The notes below the pieces were generated by a model. The model worked only from the letters and a program-made list of their open reading frames with translations, did no database searches and was not told the DNA's origin. Below are positions 23,959 to 34,309 of a stretch of DNA of 64,000 bases, piece after piece. A program made the translations under genes and the position numbers. Position 1 is the stretch's first letter. Every line of letters begins with the position of its first letter. Source of the DNA: Finegoldia magna ATCC 53516 (GTDB taxonomy: Bacteria > Bacillota > Clostridia > Tissierellales > Peptoniphilaceae); the NCBI RefSeq assembly GCF_000159695.1, contig NZ_CM000955.1, positions 1,590,524 through 1,654,523 on the forward strand. Reading direction: 5' to 3'.

Positions 23959-25135
23959 ATGTTTTACATTGGTGTTGATATTGCAAAGAATAACCACGAA
24001 GCCTCAATAATTGATTCTAATGGTAAACTTGTTTCTGAGTCTTTTTCTTTTTCTAATTCTATTAGAGGATTAGAGAAGTTTCAGAAATTTATTTCCTCTT
24101 TTTCGATTGATTTTAACAATTGTATTATTGGTATGGAAGCTACAGGTCATTATTGGCTGTCTCTTTATTCTTTCTTGATTGATTTAGGATTTTCTTGTAT
24201 TGTTATTAATCCTATTCAGTCTGATGCTTTTAGAAAGATGTATATTAGACAGACTAAAAATGATTCTGTGGATTCTTTTGTTATCGCTCAAATTCTTAGG
24301 TTTGGCGAGTTTTCTGTTTCTCATTTTTCTGATGAGGATACTTTTGCTTTAAGAAATTCTTTCTAGGTTCAGGTTTGCTCTTGTTGATGAAGCTTCTGAT
24401 TGGAAGAGAAAGCTTGTTTGTATTTTAGATCAGGTTTTCCCTGAGTATTCTTCGCTTTTTTCTAATATTTATGGTGTGGCTTCTAAGGAGCTTTTGAGTA
24501 AGTATCCTTTGCCTGAGGATATGATTTCTATTCCTGCTGATGAGCTTGCTAAGATGTTGTCTAAGTGTAGTAAGGGTCGCTTTGGTATTGATAAGGCTAA
24601 AGAAATCCAAGAGAAAGCTTCTAATTCCTTTGGTGTTAAGTTTGCTTTGAAGTCTTTTTCTTTTCAAATCAAACAAATTATTGCTCAAATTTCTTTTCTT
24701 GAAGATCAGATTTTTGAGATTGAAGATGAAATTTCTTCTATGATTAATTCTTTATGCCCTGTTATTACTTCTATTACCGGTATTGGTGATGTCTTAGGTG
24801 CTGCTATTTTCTCAGAAATCGGTGATATTTCACGATTTGAGAGAGCTAATCAGTTGGTTGCTTATGCTGGTTTAGATGTTGCTGTTAAGCAATCTGGTAA
24901 TTTTAATGCTACTGATACTAAGATTTCTAAACGTGGTTCTCCTTATCTTAGACGTGCTATTTGGCTTGCTGCTTGTGTTGCTGCTTTTAAAGATCCTGCT
25001 TTGTCTGTGTATTATCAAAAACTTAGACAAAGAGGTAAAGCTCATGGTACAGCTATTGGTGCTGTTGCTAGAAAACTTACTAACATTATTTTTGCTGTTT
25101 TGAGGGATAACAAAGCTTACATACCTAATATTTAG
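23959..25135 (+). pseudogene. IS110-family transposase, interrupted by a single-base frameshift
   Basis: A DEDD (RuvC-like) recombinase N-terminal domain plus the Transposase_20 C-terminal domain. It starts at ATG 23959 (MFYIGVDIAK, AGGTG upstream). Catalytic acids Asp7 (IGVDIAK), Glu60 (GMEATGHYW), Asp102 and Asp105 (KNDSVDSF) are present. After LRN (residues 131-133) the frame meets TAG at 24364-24366. The coding sense continues in the next frame as LSRFRFALVDEASDWKRK and runs on to 25135. One extra T near 24357-24360 explains the break. The second part carries AGLDVAVKQSGN with the serine expected in this domain. Together the parts match a full transposase of about 390 residues. It is either an inactivating mutation or a sequencing error. 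Confidence 0.88.
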
Positions 25136-25164
25136 TTGTTGTGTAATTCTTATTAAATTTTTCT

Positions 25165-25188
25165 AAGCCTAATTTTTTAGGCTTGTTT
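25165..25188 (+). terminator. Hairpin terminator after the IS110 transposase
   Basis: An 8-bp perfect stem (AAGCCTAA 25165-25172 with TTAGGCTT 25177-25184, TTTT loop), 29 nt after the transposase stop and followed by GTTT. The T tract is short, so termination may be weak. Confidence 0.55.
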
Positions 25189-25262
25189 GACATGCCTTAA
25201 ATTTCAAGATAAATTATTTTTTATTTTCTCTTGACATTTGATAGCTGGTCTTAAATATTTAC

Positions 25263-27432
<2,170 letters not shown>

Positions 27433-27441
27433 CTTATAAAA

Positions 27442-28449
27442 TCACCTCTTTCGAACTATATTAAAATGCTTATACGCTTTATCTGTGACAATTCTTCCTC
27501 TTGAAGTTCTATTGATAAATCCTATTTGCAACAAATAAGGTTCATAAACATCTTCAATAGTAATTCTTTCTTCGCCAGTGGCCGCTGCAATTGTATCAAC
27601 ACCAACAGGTCCACCATCAAAATTATTAATCATTGTCATTATTATTTTTCTATCAACATAATCTAGTCCACATTTGTCTACTTCTAACAAATTTAAACCA
27701 CGATTACTTATTTCCTTTGTAATAGTTCCGTCTGCTCTAACTTCTGCGTAATCTCTAACTCTTTTTAATAATCTATTAGCGATTCTCGGAGTACCTCTAC
27801 TTCGTCTTGCTATTTCCATAGCACCTTCTTCATCAATTCCTATTCCCAAAACTCCAGCAGATCTAGTAACTATCTTCTTCAAACTTTCTATATCATATAA
27901 CTCTAAGTTTAATAGCACACCAAATCTATCGCGCAGCGGTCCTGTTAATTGACCAGACCTTGTTGTAGCACCAATAAGTGTAAATTTTTCCAAATCTATT
28001 CTTAAACTTCTTGCAGAAGGTCCTTTTCCAACTATGATATCTAAAGCATAATCTTCCATTGCAGGATACAAGATTTCTTCAACAGAACGATTAATTCTGT
28101 GGATTTCATCTATAAACAAGACATCATCTTTTTGTAAATTTGTAAGAATACTTGCTAAATCAGAAGGCTTTTCAATTGCAGGTCCACTAGTAACTCTTAG
28201 ATTAACTCCCATTTCATTTGCAATAATGTGTGCTAAAGTAGTTTTACCTAATCCCGGTGGCCCATATAACAAAGCGTGATCCAATGGTTCGTTTCTATTC
28301 TTTGCAGCTTCAATAAAAATTGACAATTTCTTTTTGACTTTATCTTGACCGATATAATCGCTCATCCACTTTGGTCTTAAATTAAAGTCGATATCTTCGT
28401 CAGTTTTTGTAAAAGATGCTCCAACAATCCTATCGTTCTTATCTTCCAT
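27442..28449 (-). CDS. ruvB: Holliday junction branch migration helicase RuvB
   Basis: The hexameric AAA+ motor that drives branch migration with RuvA. Walker [10 protein letters not shown] (about 64), Walker [11 protein letters not shown] (about 113), sensor 1 GATTRSG (about 159) and the arginine-finger region GPLRDRFG (about 169) are visible, with the C-terminal winged-helix domain ending in TSRGR. The 335 residues are standard. It lies 8 nt after ruvA. Confidence 0.98.
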   Translation of the reverse strand: MEDKNDRIVGASFTKTDEDIDFNLRPKWMSDYIGQDKVKKKLSIFIEAAKNRNEPLDHALLYGPPGLGKTTLAHIIANEMGVNLRVTSGPAIEKPSDLASILTNLQKDDVLFIDEIHRINRSVEEILYPAMEDYALDIIVGKGPSARSLRIDLEKFTLIGATTRSGQLTGPLRDRFGVLLNLELYDIESLKKIVTRSAGVLGIGIDEEGAMEIARRSRGTPRIANRLLKRVRDYAEVRADGTITKEISNRGLNLLEVDKCGLDYVDRKIIMTMINNFDGGPVGVDTIAAATGEERITIEDVYEPYLLQIGFINRTSRGRIVTDKAYKHFNIVRKR

Positions 28450-28457
28450 TTTCTCAC

Positions 28458-29054
28458 CTACCTACTACTATCCAAGCTTTTCATAGCTTTTTTCATTATA
28501 TCTTCAATTGATAATCCAGAAATATCAGTGTTTTCGATAAACGCATCTACATCATTTTTGAAATAACCAAGTTGTAACAATGCTTCTCTTGCAAATTCTG
28601 AATCACTAGATTTTTTAACTTCTTTTGTAACAGGTTTTTCTGACGGTACGAAATCTTTTTCGATTTTTTCTTTTAGCTCTAAAATTATCCTTGATGCGGT
28701 TTTTTTGCCAACGCCTGGTGCTTGTGTCAGAAGTTTAATATCGTCAGTAATAATAGCAGTCTTGCATTCATCAACTGTCATAGTTGATAGTATATTCATT
28801 GCATATTTTGGACCAATAGATGTTACATCTGTTAACAAGTTAAATAAGTCTCTTTCTTTTTGAGATGAAAATCCGTACAAAATACTTGCATCTTCTCTTT
28901 CAACAAATTCGGTATATACTTTGTATTCATCAAATGCACTGACATTATCCCTAAAAAAATCAGTTATGAATACTTTATAACCAATTTTGTTGTTTTCTAA
29001 TACTATGTAATTTTCATGAACTTCTGTAATAACTCCAATAATATACGAATACAT
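28458..29054 (-). CDS. ruvA: Holliday junction DNA helicase subunit RuvA
   Basis: Binds four-way junctions and recruits RuvB. An N-terminal OB domain (residues 1-63) is followed by tandem HhH motifs ([19 protein letters not shown], about 70, and [20 protein letters not shown], about 110), and a C-terminal RuvB-binding three-helix domain ([14 protein letters not shown]) after a charged linker. The 198 residues are typical. Gaps of 8 nt separate it from ruvC and from ruvB. Confidence 0.97.
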   Translation of the reverse strand: MYSYIIGVITEVHENYIVLENNKIGYKVFITDFFRDNVSAFDEYKVYTEFVEREDASILYGFSSQKERDLFNLLTDVTSIGPKYAMNILSTMTVDECKTAIITDDIKLLTQAPGVGKKTASRIILELKEKIEKDFVPSEKPVTKEVKKSSDSEFAREALLQLGYFKNDVDAFIENTDISGLSIEDIMKKAMKSLDSSR

Positions 29055-29062
29055 ATTATCTC

Positions 29063-29557
29063 CTATTTCATTTCATTTAAATATTTAAATTTACTTCCAA
29101 AAATATGACACAAAGCCACAGCTACAGCATCTGCAGCATCATCAGGTTTAGGTATATCGTTAAATTTTAAAATTGTTTTGACAGTTTCTTGTACTTGCCT
29201 TTTATCCGCTCTTCCATATCCTACAACCGCTTGTTTAATTTGAAGAGGTGTATATTCGTAAAGATTTAAATTCTTATTGATACAGCTTAGAATTTCTACT
29301 CCTCTTGCTTGAGAGACCGTTATTGCTGTCTTTACGTTTTTATTGAAAAACAATTCTTCAAATGCACAATCTTCCGGTTGAAATTCATCGATAATTTTGT
29401 TCATTTCATTGTAAATAAATGATAATCTGTCAGGTAATGGTGATTTTGAACTTGTTGTGATGCAACCATATTCAAGACATTTTATTTTGTTATTATCATA
29501 ATCCAATATAGAATATCCAACGATTGCTATACCAGGATCAATTCCTAAAACTCTCAC
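29063..29557 (-). CDS. ruvC: Crossover junction endodeoxyribonuclease RuvC
   Basis: The resolvase that nicks Holliday junctions symmetrically. Catalytic acids are in LGIDPGIAIVGY (Asp7), FEELFF (about Glu67) and PDDAADAVAVAL (about 138-149). Its 164 residues are standard. It heads the ruvC-ruvA-ruvB-queA-tgt unit and has its own promoter at 29603-29631. Confidence 0.96.
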   Translation of the reverse strand: MRVLGIDPGIAIVGYSILDYDNNKIKCLEYGCITTSSKSPLPDRLSFIYNEMNKIIDEFQPEDCAFEELFFNKNVKTAITVSQARGVEILSCINKNLNLYEYTPLQIKQAVVGYGRADKRQVQETVKTILKFNDIPKPDDAADAVAVALCHIFGSKFKYLNEMK

Positions 29558-29602
29558 TTATTATCAAATCCTATACTCAAATATATTTTAACATGTTTTA
29601 AT

Positions 29603-29631
29603 ATTATATCATAAACATTTTGACTTGTTAA
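29603..29631 (-). promoter_or_regulatory. Promoter for the ruvC operon
   Basis: Minus strand: -35 TTAACA (29626-29631), a 17-nt spacer and -10 TATAAT (29603-29608). Its -35 abuts the -35 of the divergent plus-strand promoter. Confidence 0.7.
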
Positions 29632-29650
29632 TTTGCCTATATGTTATAAT
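29620..29650 (+). promoter_or_regulatory. Promoter for the SDR / two-component unit
   Basis: Plus strand: -35 TTGACT (29620-29625) and -10 TATAAT (29645-29650), with a 19-nt spacer that is slightly long. AAGGAG then precedes the ATG at 29674. Confidence 0.6.
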
Positions 29651-29673
29651 ATAATCAGTTACAAGGAGAAAAA

Positions 29674-30411
29674 ATGAAGACAATTTTAATAACTGGTGCT
29701 AGCGGTGGTATTGGAGAAGGGATTTGTAAAATGTTAGAAAATCATCCAGAATACAGAATCGTGGTGCACTATTTTAATAATGAAGAAAAAGCAAAACAAA
29801 TCGTTGAAAATATTAGAAATAAAGGCATAGATGCAATAGCTTATAAATGTGATTTAAGAAAATTTGATGAGTGTGAAAAAATGTTCGAATTCATCAGAAA
29901 TAAATTTAGATGTGTTGACATATTGATTAACAACGCTGGAATATCTATTGTTAACCAATTTCAAGATATAAAGGTTGATGATTGGTATAATATGTTCGAT
30001 GTTAATGTACACGGAACTTATCATATGTCTAAATTAGCATTGGAAGATATGTTAGATAATAAGGAAGGAAATATTATTAATATTTCTTCAATTTGGGGAA
30101 TGATCGGTGGTTCGATGGAATCTTGTTACTCAGCAACAAAAGCTGCAATAATAGGTCTTACAAAATCTTTAGCTAAAGAATTTGGATACAGCAACATTAA
30201 AATAAATGCTATCGCACCCGGAGCTATAGATACCCCTATGTTAGACAATATCTCAAGAGATGATTTAGATTACGTTATAGAAGACACTCCTATGGGAAGA
30301 CTTGGAACACCTGAAGATATTGCAAATCTTGTAGAATTTTTAATATCTGATAAAAATTCATTTATGACTGGACAAATATTAAGTCCAAATGGAGGTTTTG
30401 TAATTGTTTAA
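29674..30411 (+). CDS. Short-chain dehydrogenase/reductase (FabG-like)
   Basis: An NAD(P)-dependent oxidoreductase of 245 residues. The cofactor motif TGASGGIGEG (about 6-15), NNAGIS (about 88), catalytic Ser in NISSIWG (about 138), YSATKAAI (catalytic Tyr/Lys, about 151-155) and the PG near APGAIDT are all present. It resembles FabG, which reduces 3-oxoacyl-ACP, but no fab genes are adjacent. Its partner genes are a response regulator and a sensor kinase, which overlap it, so the physiological substrate is open. Confidence 0.85.
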   Translation: MKTILITGASGGIGEGICKMLENHPEYRIVVHYFNNEEKAKQIVENIRNKGIDAIAYKCDLRKFDECEKMFEFIRNKFRCVDILINNAGISIVNQFQDIKVDDWYNMFDVNVHGTYHMSKLALEDMLDNKEGNIINISSIWGMIGGSMESCYSATKAAIIGLTKSLAKEFGYSNIKINAIAPGAIDTPMLDNISRDDLDYVIEDTPMGRLGTPEDIANLVEFLISDKNSFMTGQILSPNGGFVIV

Positions 30412-31123
30412 AGAAAATTTGACCGACATAAAAATTTTAATTGTTGAAGATGAGAAAAACATATCAAACGCAGAAAAAAAATACTTAGAAGTTGAAGGAT
30501 TTGAAGTTGATCAAGCATTTGATGGACAAGAAGCAATTGATATGATTAATACAACTGATTATTCATTAATTATTTTAGACTTAATGTTGCCAAAAGTCAG
30601 TGGTGAAAAGGTAATGGAAATAATTAGATCAAGAACTGAAACTCCAGTAATAATGGTTACAGCTAAAATAGATGAATCCGAAATATTAGAAGGTTTAAAA
30701 CTTGGAGCTGACGATTATATTACTAAACCTTTCAGTTTAAAAATATTAGTCCAAAAAGTAAAAACTATTCTCAGAAGAGTTGAAAAACTTGGTCTTCCAA
30801 AATCAGAAAAAATTTATTTTGATAATGGACGTGTAAGTATTTCTTTTGATGATAACACATTTATTAAAGATGGAGAAAGTATTAATCTTACAAGTAATGA
30901 ATTTCAAATAATTAAAACTTTATTTTCGAATCCTAACAAAATTTTTACTAGAGATGAAATAATTGAATTATCATTTGGTTATGATTATGAGGCATTTGAT
31001 AGAGCTATAGATACTCACATTAAGAATATTAGACATAAAATTGAAGATAATCCAAAAAAACCTCGTTATATTAAAACAATTTATGGCGTCGGCTATAAGT
31101 TAGGTGTATACGATGAAGCTTAA
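30404..31123 (+). CDS. OmpR-family response regulator
   Basis: A DNA-binding regulator of 239 residues. The receiver domain (about 8-125) has acidic pocket EDE (15-17), phospho-acceptor Asp59 (IILDLMLP), Thr in VTAKID and Lys in DDYITKPF. The C-terminal winged helix ends in YIKTIYGVGYKL. The start appears to be TTG 30404, overlapping the SDR stop, with GGAGG upstream inside the SDR gene. It is coupled to the histidine kinase that follows by an 11-nt overlap. The genes it controls are unknown. Confidence 0.93.
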   Translation: MFKENLTDIKILIVEDEKNISNAEKKYLEVEGFEVDQAFDGQEAIDMINTTDYSLIILDLMLPKVSGEKVMEIIRSRTETPVIMVTAKIDESEILEGLKLGADDYITKPFSLKILVQKVKTILRRVEKLGLPKSEKIYFDNGRVSISFDDNTFIKDGESINLTSNEFQIIKTLFSNPNKIFTRDEIIELSFGYDYEAFDRAIDTHIKNIRHKIEDNPKKPRYIKTIYGVGYKLGVYDEA

Positions 31124-32462
31124 GTCGGAAATATTATATGAGTTTTTAAGAGCTATTATATTTCCTATCATGTTATTGTCATTAATTGCAGTATTCATTT
31201 TTCAATTATCGTTCAGAAATTTTGTTAACAATGAAGAACTAAATAGACAAAATAAAATTGAGCAGCTAACTAAAAACTTATTTTTAGATCAACAGCGAGG
31301 ACTTAGTATAAAAAGTATTGATAAGTACATGTGGTATTTGAGCGAATTAGATCTTGATGTTATTTTTTATGACAATAACGATAAGGAATTATATTCTTTT
31401 AAAGAAGGATTTGAACTTGCTAAGAAAACTTCGCTGTATAACACCGTAGTCAGAGATGTCTATGATGAAAATAACAAAAAGTTAGGTCATATCAAATATA
31501 TTTATAGGATTAATAATAATTTCAAACAAAGAGGAGAATTATTTATAACAAACTTGTTAAGATTAATAATTTTATCCACATTTTTATCATACTTTACAAG
31601 TTTGATAATATCAATTTTCCTTTCAAGAAAAGTGACTAACCCTATTGAAGAATTAACTCAAGCTACAGTCAATATAAGGAAGCAAAACTATATTCTACCA
31701 ATTATAAAAAGCAATATAGTTGAAGTAAATCAATTATCACAAAATATTAATTACATGGCAAATTCTTTAAAATCTCAGGAATTTAATAGAAAACAATATG
31801 CACAAAATATTAGCCATGAATTAAGGACTCCATTGACTAACTTGAGAGTAAATTTGGAATTGATTCAAGACGGAATTATGGAACCTAATGAAGAAAATGT
31901 AAGTACTCTTCTTGTAGAAATTGATAGATTGACTAGCTTAATTAATCAGCTTAATAATACATTTAAGAAATCAACTCCAGAAACTATTTATAATCCTACT
32001 GATTTTAATTTATCTGAATTTTTAAATGAAATATTTAAATCTATGAAAACCCAATATGATAAGGCTGGAGTTTTATTTGATATGGAAATTTCTGAGGATT
32101 TGGATATTCATACTGACAAAGAAAAGTTAGCTAATATTATCATTAACTTATTATCTAATGCACTTAAAGCTTGTCAGAAAAATGATTCAGTATTATTAAG
32201 AGCTAGACATATCAACAGAAAAATTGTTATCTCCGTAAAAGATACTGGAATAGGTATTAGTGAAGAAAATAAGCCGAAAATTTTCGAAAGATTTTACAGA
32301 GTTGATGATTGCAGAAACACAAAAGAAAATGGTTACGGACTAGGTTTATCAATTGTAAAAAACTACGCTGATATTATCGGTGCTGATATATCAGTTAATT
32401 CAAAACTAAACTTAGGTACAGTAATGATGATTTCTTTTAATGACGATATAATTGTAAAATAA
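31113..32462 (+). CDS. Sensor histidine kinase
   Basis: The membrane partner of the preceding response regulator. Two membrane segments (about 10-32 and 148-172) flank an extracytoplasmic sensor of about 115 residues. HAMP (RKVTNPIEELTQATVNI), H-box SHELRTPLTNLR (phospho-His), N-box NIIINLLSNALKA, and G boxes DTGIGIS and GYGLGLSIV follow. I prefer ATG 31113 (AGGTG upstream) to an in-frame GTG at 31104. The sensor domain has no motif that names a signal. The gene ends at the bidirectional terminator 32461-32500. Confidence 0.92.
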   Translation: MKLKSEILYEFLRAIIFPIMLLSLIAVFIFQLSFRNFVNNEELNRQNKIEQLTKNLFLDQQRGLSIKSIDKYMWYLSELDLDVIFYDNNDKELYSFKEGFELAKKTSLYNTVVRDVYDENNKKLGHIKYIYRINNNFKQRGELFITNLLRLIILSTFLSYFTSLIISIFLSRKVTNPIEELTQATVNIRKQNYILPIIKSNIVEVNQLSQNINYMANSLKSQEFNRKQYAQNISHELRTPLTNLRVNLELIQDGIMEPNEENVSTLLVEIDRLTSLINQLNNTFKKSTPETIYNPTDFNLSEFLNEIFKSMKTQYDKAGVLFDMEISEDLDIHTDKEKLANIIINLLSNALKACQKNDSVLLRARHINRKIVISVKDTGIGISEENKPKIFERFYRVDDCRNTKENGYGLGLSIVKNYADIIGADISVNSKLNLGTVMMISFNDDIIVK

Positions 32463-32500
32463 AAAAAGATTGGTAACAGTATTGCTACCAATCTTTTTTT
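32461..32500. terminator. Bidirectional terminator between the histidine kinase and rnpB
   Basis: An 8-bp stem (GATTGGTA 32468-32475 with TACCAATC 32486-32493) flanked by an A7 run and a T7 run, so it can end both the kinase transcript and the convergent rnpB RNA. Confidence 0.88.
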
Positions 32501-32829
32501 ATGACCAAATCTATAAGCCGTGTTCTGTATTTGATAATCATCTATCTAGACTAATTGTTACCAATTAGTTCAAGCAATCTACCTACCGGAGACGACGAGC
32601 AGCCGTCTTTAATCCTATTTGATTTTGCACTGAATGGGGTTTACATAGCCATAAAGTCACCTTTATGCTGGTAGGCTCTTACCCTACCTTTCCACCCTTA
32701 CCATTAAATGGCGGTATATCTCTGTTGCACTAGCCTTAGGGTCGCCCCCACTGGACGTTATCCAGCATCCTCGCTCTATAGTGCACGGACTTTCCTCATG
32801 AATTCATGCGATTATCTGATTTAGTCACC
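32501..32829 (-). ncRNA. rnpB: RNase P RNA (bacterial type A)
   Basis: The catalytic RNA that trims tRNA 5' ends. On the minus strand the conserved 5' core GAGGAAAGTCCGTGC (32786-32800), the ACAGAGATATACCGCC segment and the 3' signature ACAGAACACGGCTTATAG (about 32513-32530) are recognisable. Helix P1 pairs 32818-32826 with 32503-32511 and closes the molecule, giving about 327 nt. The helix layout, including the GGTAAGAGCC stretch, resembles the ancestral type A and not the Bacillus type B. A -10 TATAAT lies at 32835-32840, and transcription should start near 32828. The terminator at 32461-32500 follows. Confidence 0.95.
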
Positions 32830-32834
32830 ATAAC

Positions 32835-32840
32835 ATTATA
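32835..32840 (-). promoter_or_regulatory. -10 element of rnpB
   Basis: TATAAT on the minus strand, 6 nt before the predicted RNA start and 6 nt past the nif3 stop. No clear -35 is visible; it would lie inside the nif3 3' end. Confidence 0.55.
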
Positions 32841-32846
32841 ACACAA

Positions 32847-33626
32847 TTAGAAAATTTTTCTAGTTGGTTTTTCTAAATAATTAACATCAATTTTTATTTC
32901 TGGAAAAGATTTTTGAATAGTTTGTCGTAAAGGTTCCAGAATGAATTTTTCTGATTCATAGTGGCCAATATCTATTAGTACAAGATTATTATCTTGTGCA
33001 TCTATCTGTTCATCATATTTAAATTCAGAAGATACAAATACATCACAATTATTATCAATACAATTTTGAATGAAGTGTCCACCACTTCCACCTAATACCG
33101 CTATTCTTTTAATCTTTCGATTTGTATTACCGTAAACAATTACATTTTCAAGATTTAATTTGTTTTTCAAATCATAAATAAAATCCTCGGCAAAAATCTC
33201 ATCAATATCAGCATATTTCCCATATCCTGTATTATTTTTATGAGAATCTAAAAATTTCGTATTAATCAAACGCAATTGTTTAGCTAACGCATCACTGACT
33301 CCAAATTCGACACTATCTAAATTAGTATGCGATGAATAAATGCAAATATCATTTCTTATCGCATTAATTAATCGTGTATTTACACTATTATCTTGTTCTA
33401 TAATATTTTTTAATGGATGAAAAATGACTGGATGATGTGTAAATATCAAATCATACTTCTCTTTAATAGCTCTATTCAAACAATTATCATCTAGATCTAG
33501 TGAAATGAAAATCTTTTTTATTTCTTTATCTAGATTACCAAATTGTAGACCACTATTATCAAAATCTTCTTGAAGTTCTAATGGAACTAATTTTTCATAC
33601 CAATTTATAAAATCTTTAAGCTTCAA
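32847..33626 (-). CDS. Nif3-like dinuclear metal center hexameric protein (YqfO family)
   Basis: A short (259 residues) member of the Nif3/DUF34 family, sometimes named GTP cyclohydrolase 1 type 2. Metal ligands are in IFTHHPVIFHP (about 62-71), SSHTNLDS (about 98-105) and DIGHYESE (about 220-227). It lacks the middle CutA-like insertion of the longer Bacillus form. The biochemical role is unsettled. It overlaps trmK by 11 nt, as in the B. subtilis yqfN-yqfO pair downstream of sigA. Confidence 0.9.
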   Translation of the reverse strand: MKLKDFINWYEKLVPLELQEDFDNSGLQFGNLDKEIKKIFISLDLDDNCLNRAIKEKYDLIFTHHPVIFHPLKNIIEQDNSVNTRLINAIRNDICIYSSHTNLDSVEFGVSDALAKQLRLINTKFLDSHKNNTGYGKYADIDEIFAEDFIYDLKNKLNLENVIVYGNTNRKIKRIAVLGGSGGHFIQNCIDNNCDVFVSSEFKYDEQIDAQDNNLVLIDIGHYESEKFILEPLRQTIQKSFPEIKIDVNYLEKPTRKIF

Positions 33627-34308
33627 TTTTAATCAACACTTTCTCAAGTTCTTGTATTTCTTCATTGATATTATCAACAGCATTTTTAACATTGTCAGAT
33701 TCTTTTTCTGAAATATTCGATAATATTGTTTTCTTATTATCTATCTGTTGTTTTATATATTGCTTCAAATTTTCAGATCTATTATCTATTAAAAATTCTC
33801 CAAATTCATACTCATATTCATTTAAGAATAATTGTTTACCGACTTTAATTTTTAATATTTGATAATATTTGTCATTTTCAAATAAATCAACTTCTTCGAT
33901 AATTTCAAACGAATTATCATGTAAAAATTTTCTTAATACTGAAAGCGAATTATTTGCTCCTAAGATTAAGCAATTTGCACTTTTAGCTACATCGATATTT
34001 TTTCCAAGAATATCAGCGATTAAATTTCCTCCCATTCCTGAAATTATTATCGTGTCAACTTGATATTCATTCAAATCATCCAAACCATCAGATACATTTA
34101 GTATTATTTTTTCCGGTTCATCAAGATAATCTAATTTTTCTCTTAATTTATCTAATGATTTTTCGCTAATATCCGATGCGATCACTTTCTTTGCTTTATT
34201 TGACTTTATTAATTCATACGGAACAATTCCATGATCTGTTCCTATATCAGCAACTATTGAATTATCATCTACTAAGTTAATTATTTCTTCAAGCCTAAGT
34301 TTTTTCAT
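33616..34308 (-). CDS. trmK: tRNA (adenine22-N1)-methyltransferase TrmK
   Basis: Methylates A22 in the D-loop of tRNAs. The SAM site VADIGTDHGIVPYEL (about 18-32), the following ASDISEKSL and the IISGMGGNLIADIL motif (about 88-101) match the TrmK/YqfN family. The C-terminal coiled-coil tail (LSNISEKESDNVKNAVDNINEEIQ in part) is also typical. The 230 residues are standard. It starts 1 nt after rpoD and overlaps nif3. Confidence 0.92.
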   Translation of the reverse strand: MKKLRLEEIINLVDDNSIVADIGTDHGIVPYELIKSNKAKKVIASDISEKSLDKLREKLDYLDEPEKIILNVSDGLDDLNEYQVDTIIISGMGGNLIADILGKNIDVAKSANCLILGANNSLSVLRKFLHDNSFEIIEEVDLFENDKYYQILKIKVGKQLFLNEYEYEFGEFLIDNRSENLKQYIKQQIDNKKTILSNISEKESDNVKNAVDNINEEIQELEKVLIKIEA

Positions 34309-34309
34309 T

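Larger units (their letters stand above)
23737..25229 (+). mobile_element. IS110-family insertion sequence (ends approximate)
   Basis: An element of about 1.5 kb inserted between tgt and yajC, opposite to both. It comprises a structured non-coding left end of about 220 nt, a DEDD transposase split by a frameshift (23959-25135) and a short right end. IS110 elements make no terminal inverted repeats or reliable target duplications, so the limits are uncertain. The coordinates used are my guess from a short TTCTC shared by the two sides (23734-23738 and 25226-25230), a CT dinucleotide being the core in IS621. A long left end with the RNA upstream of the transposase fits the IS110 subgroup and not IS1111. 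T-rich codon use (tct, gct, ctt) differs from neighbouring genes, as expected for a mobile gene. Confidence 0.8.

Noticed and set aside
24355..24366. Programmed ribosomal frameshifting in the transposase
   Set aside because: No slippery heptamer and no tRNA re-pairing for a +1 shift at TTC TAG; IS110 transposases are normally single frame, so a mutation is more likely.
24425..24688. Minus-strand ORF in the IS110 element
   Set aside because: Antisense to the transposase C-terminal half; basic Leu/Arg-rich composition follows from the T-rich transposase codons.
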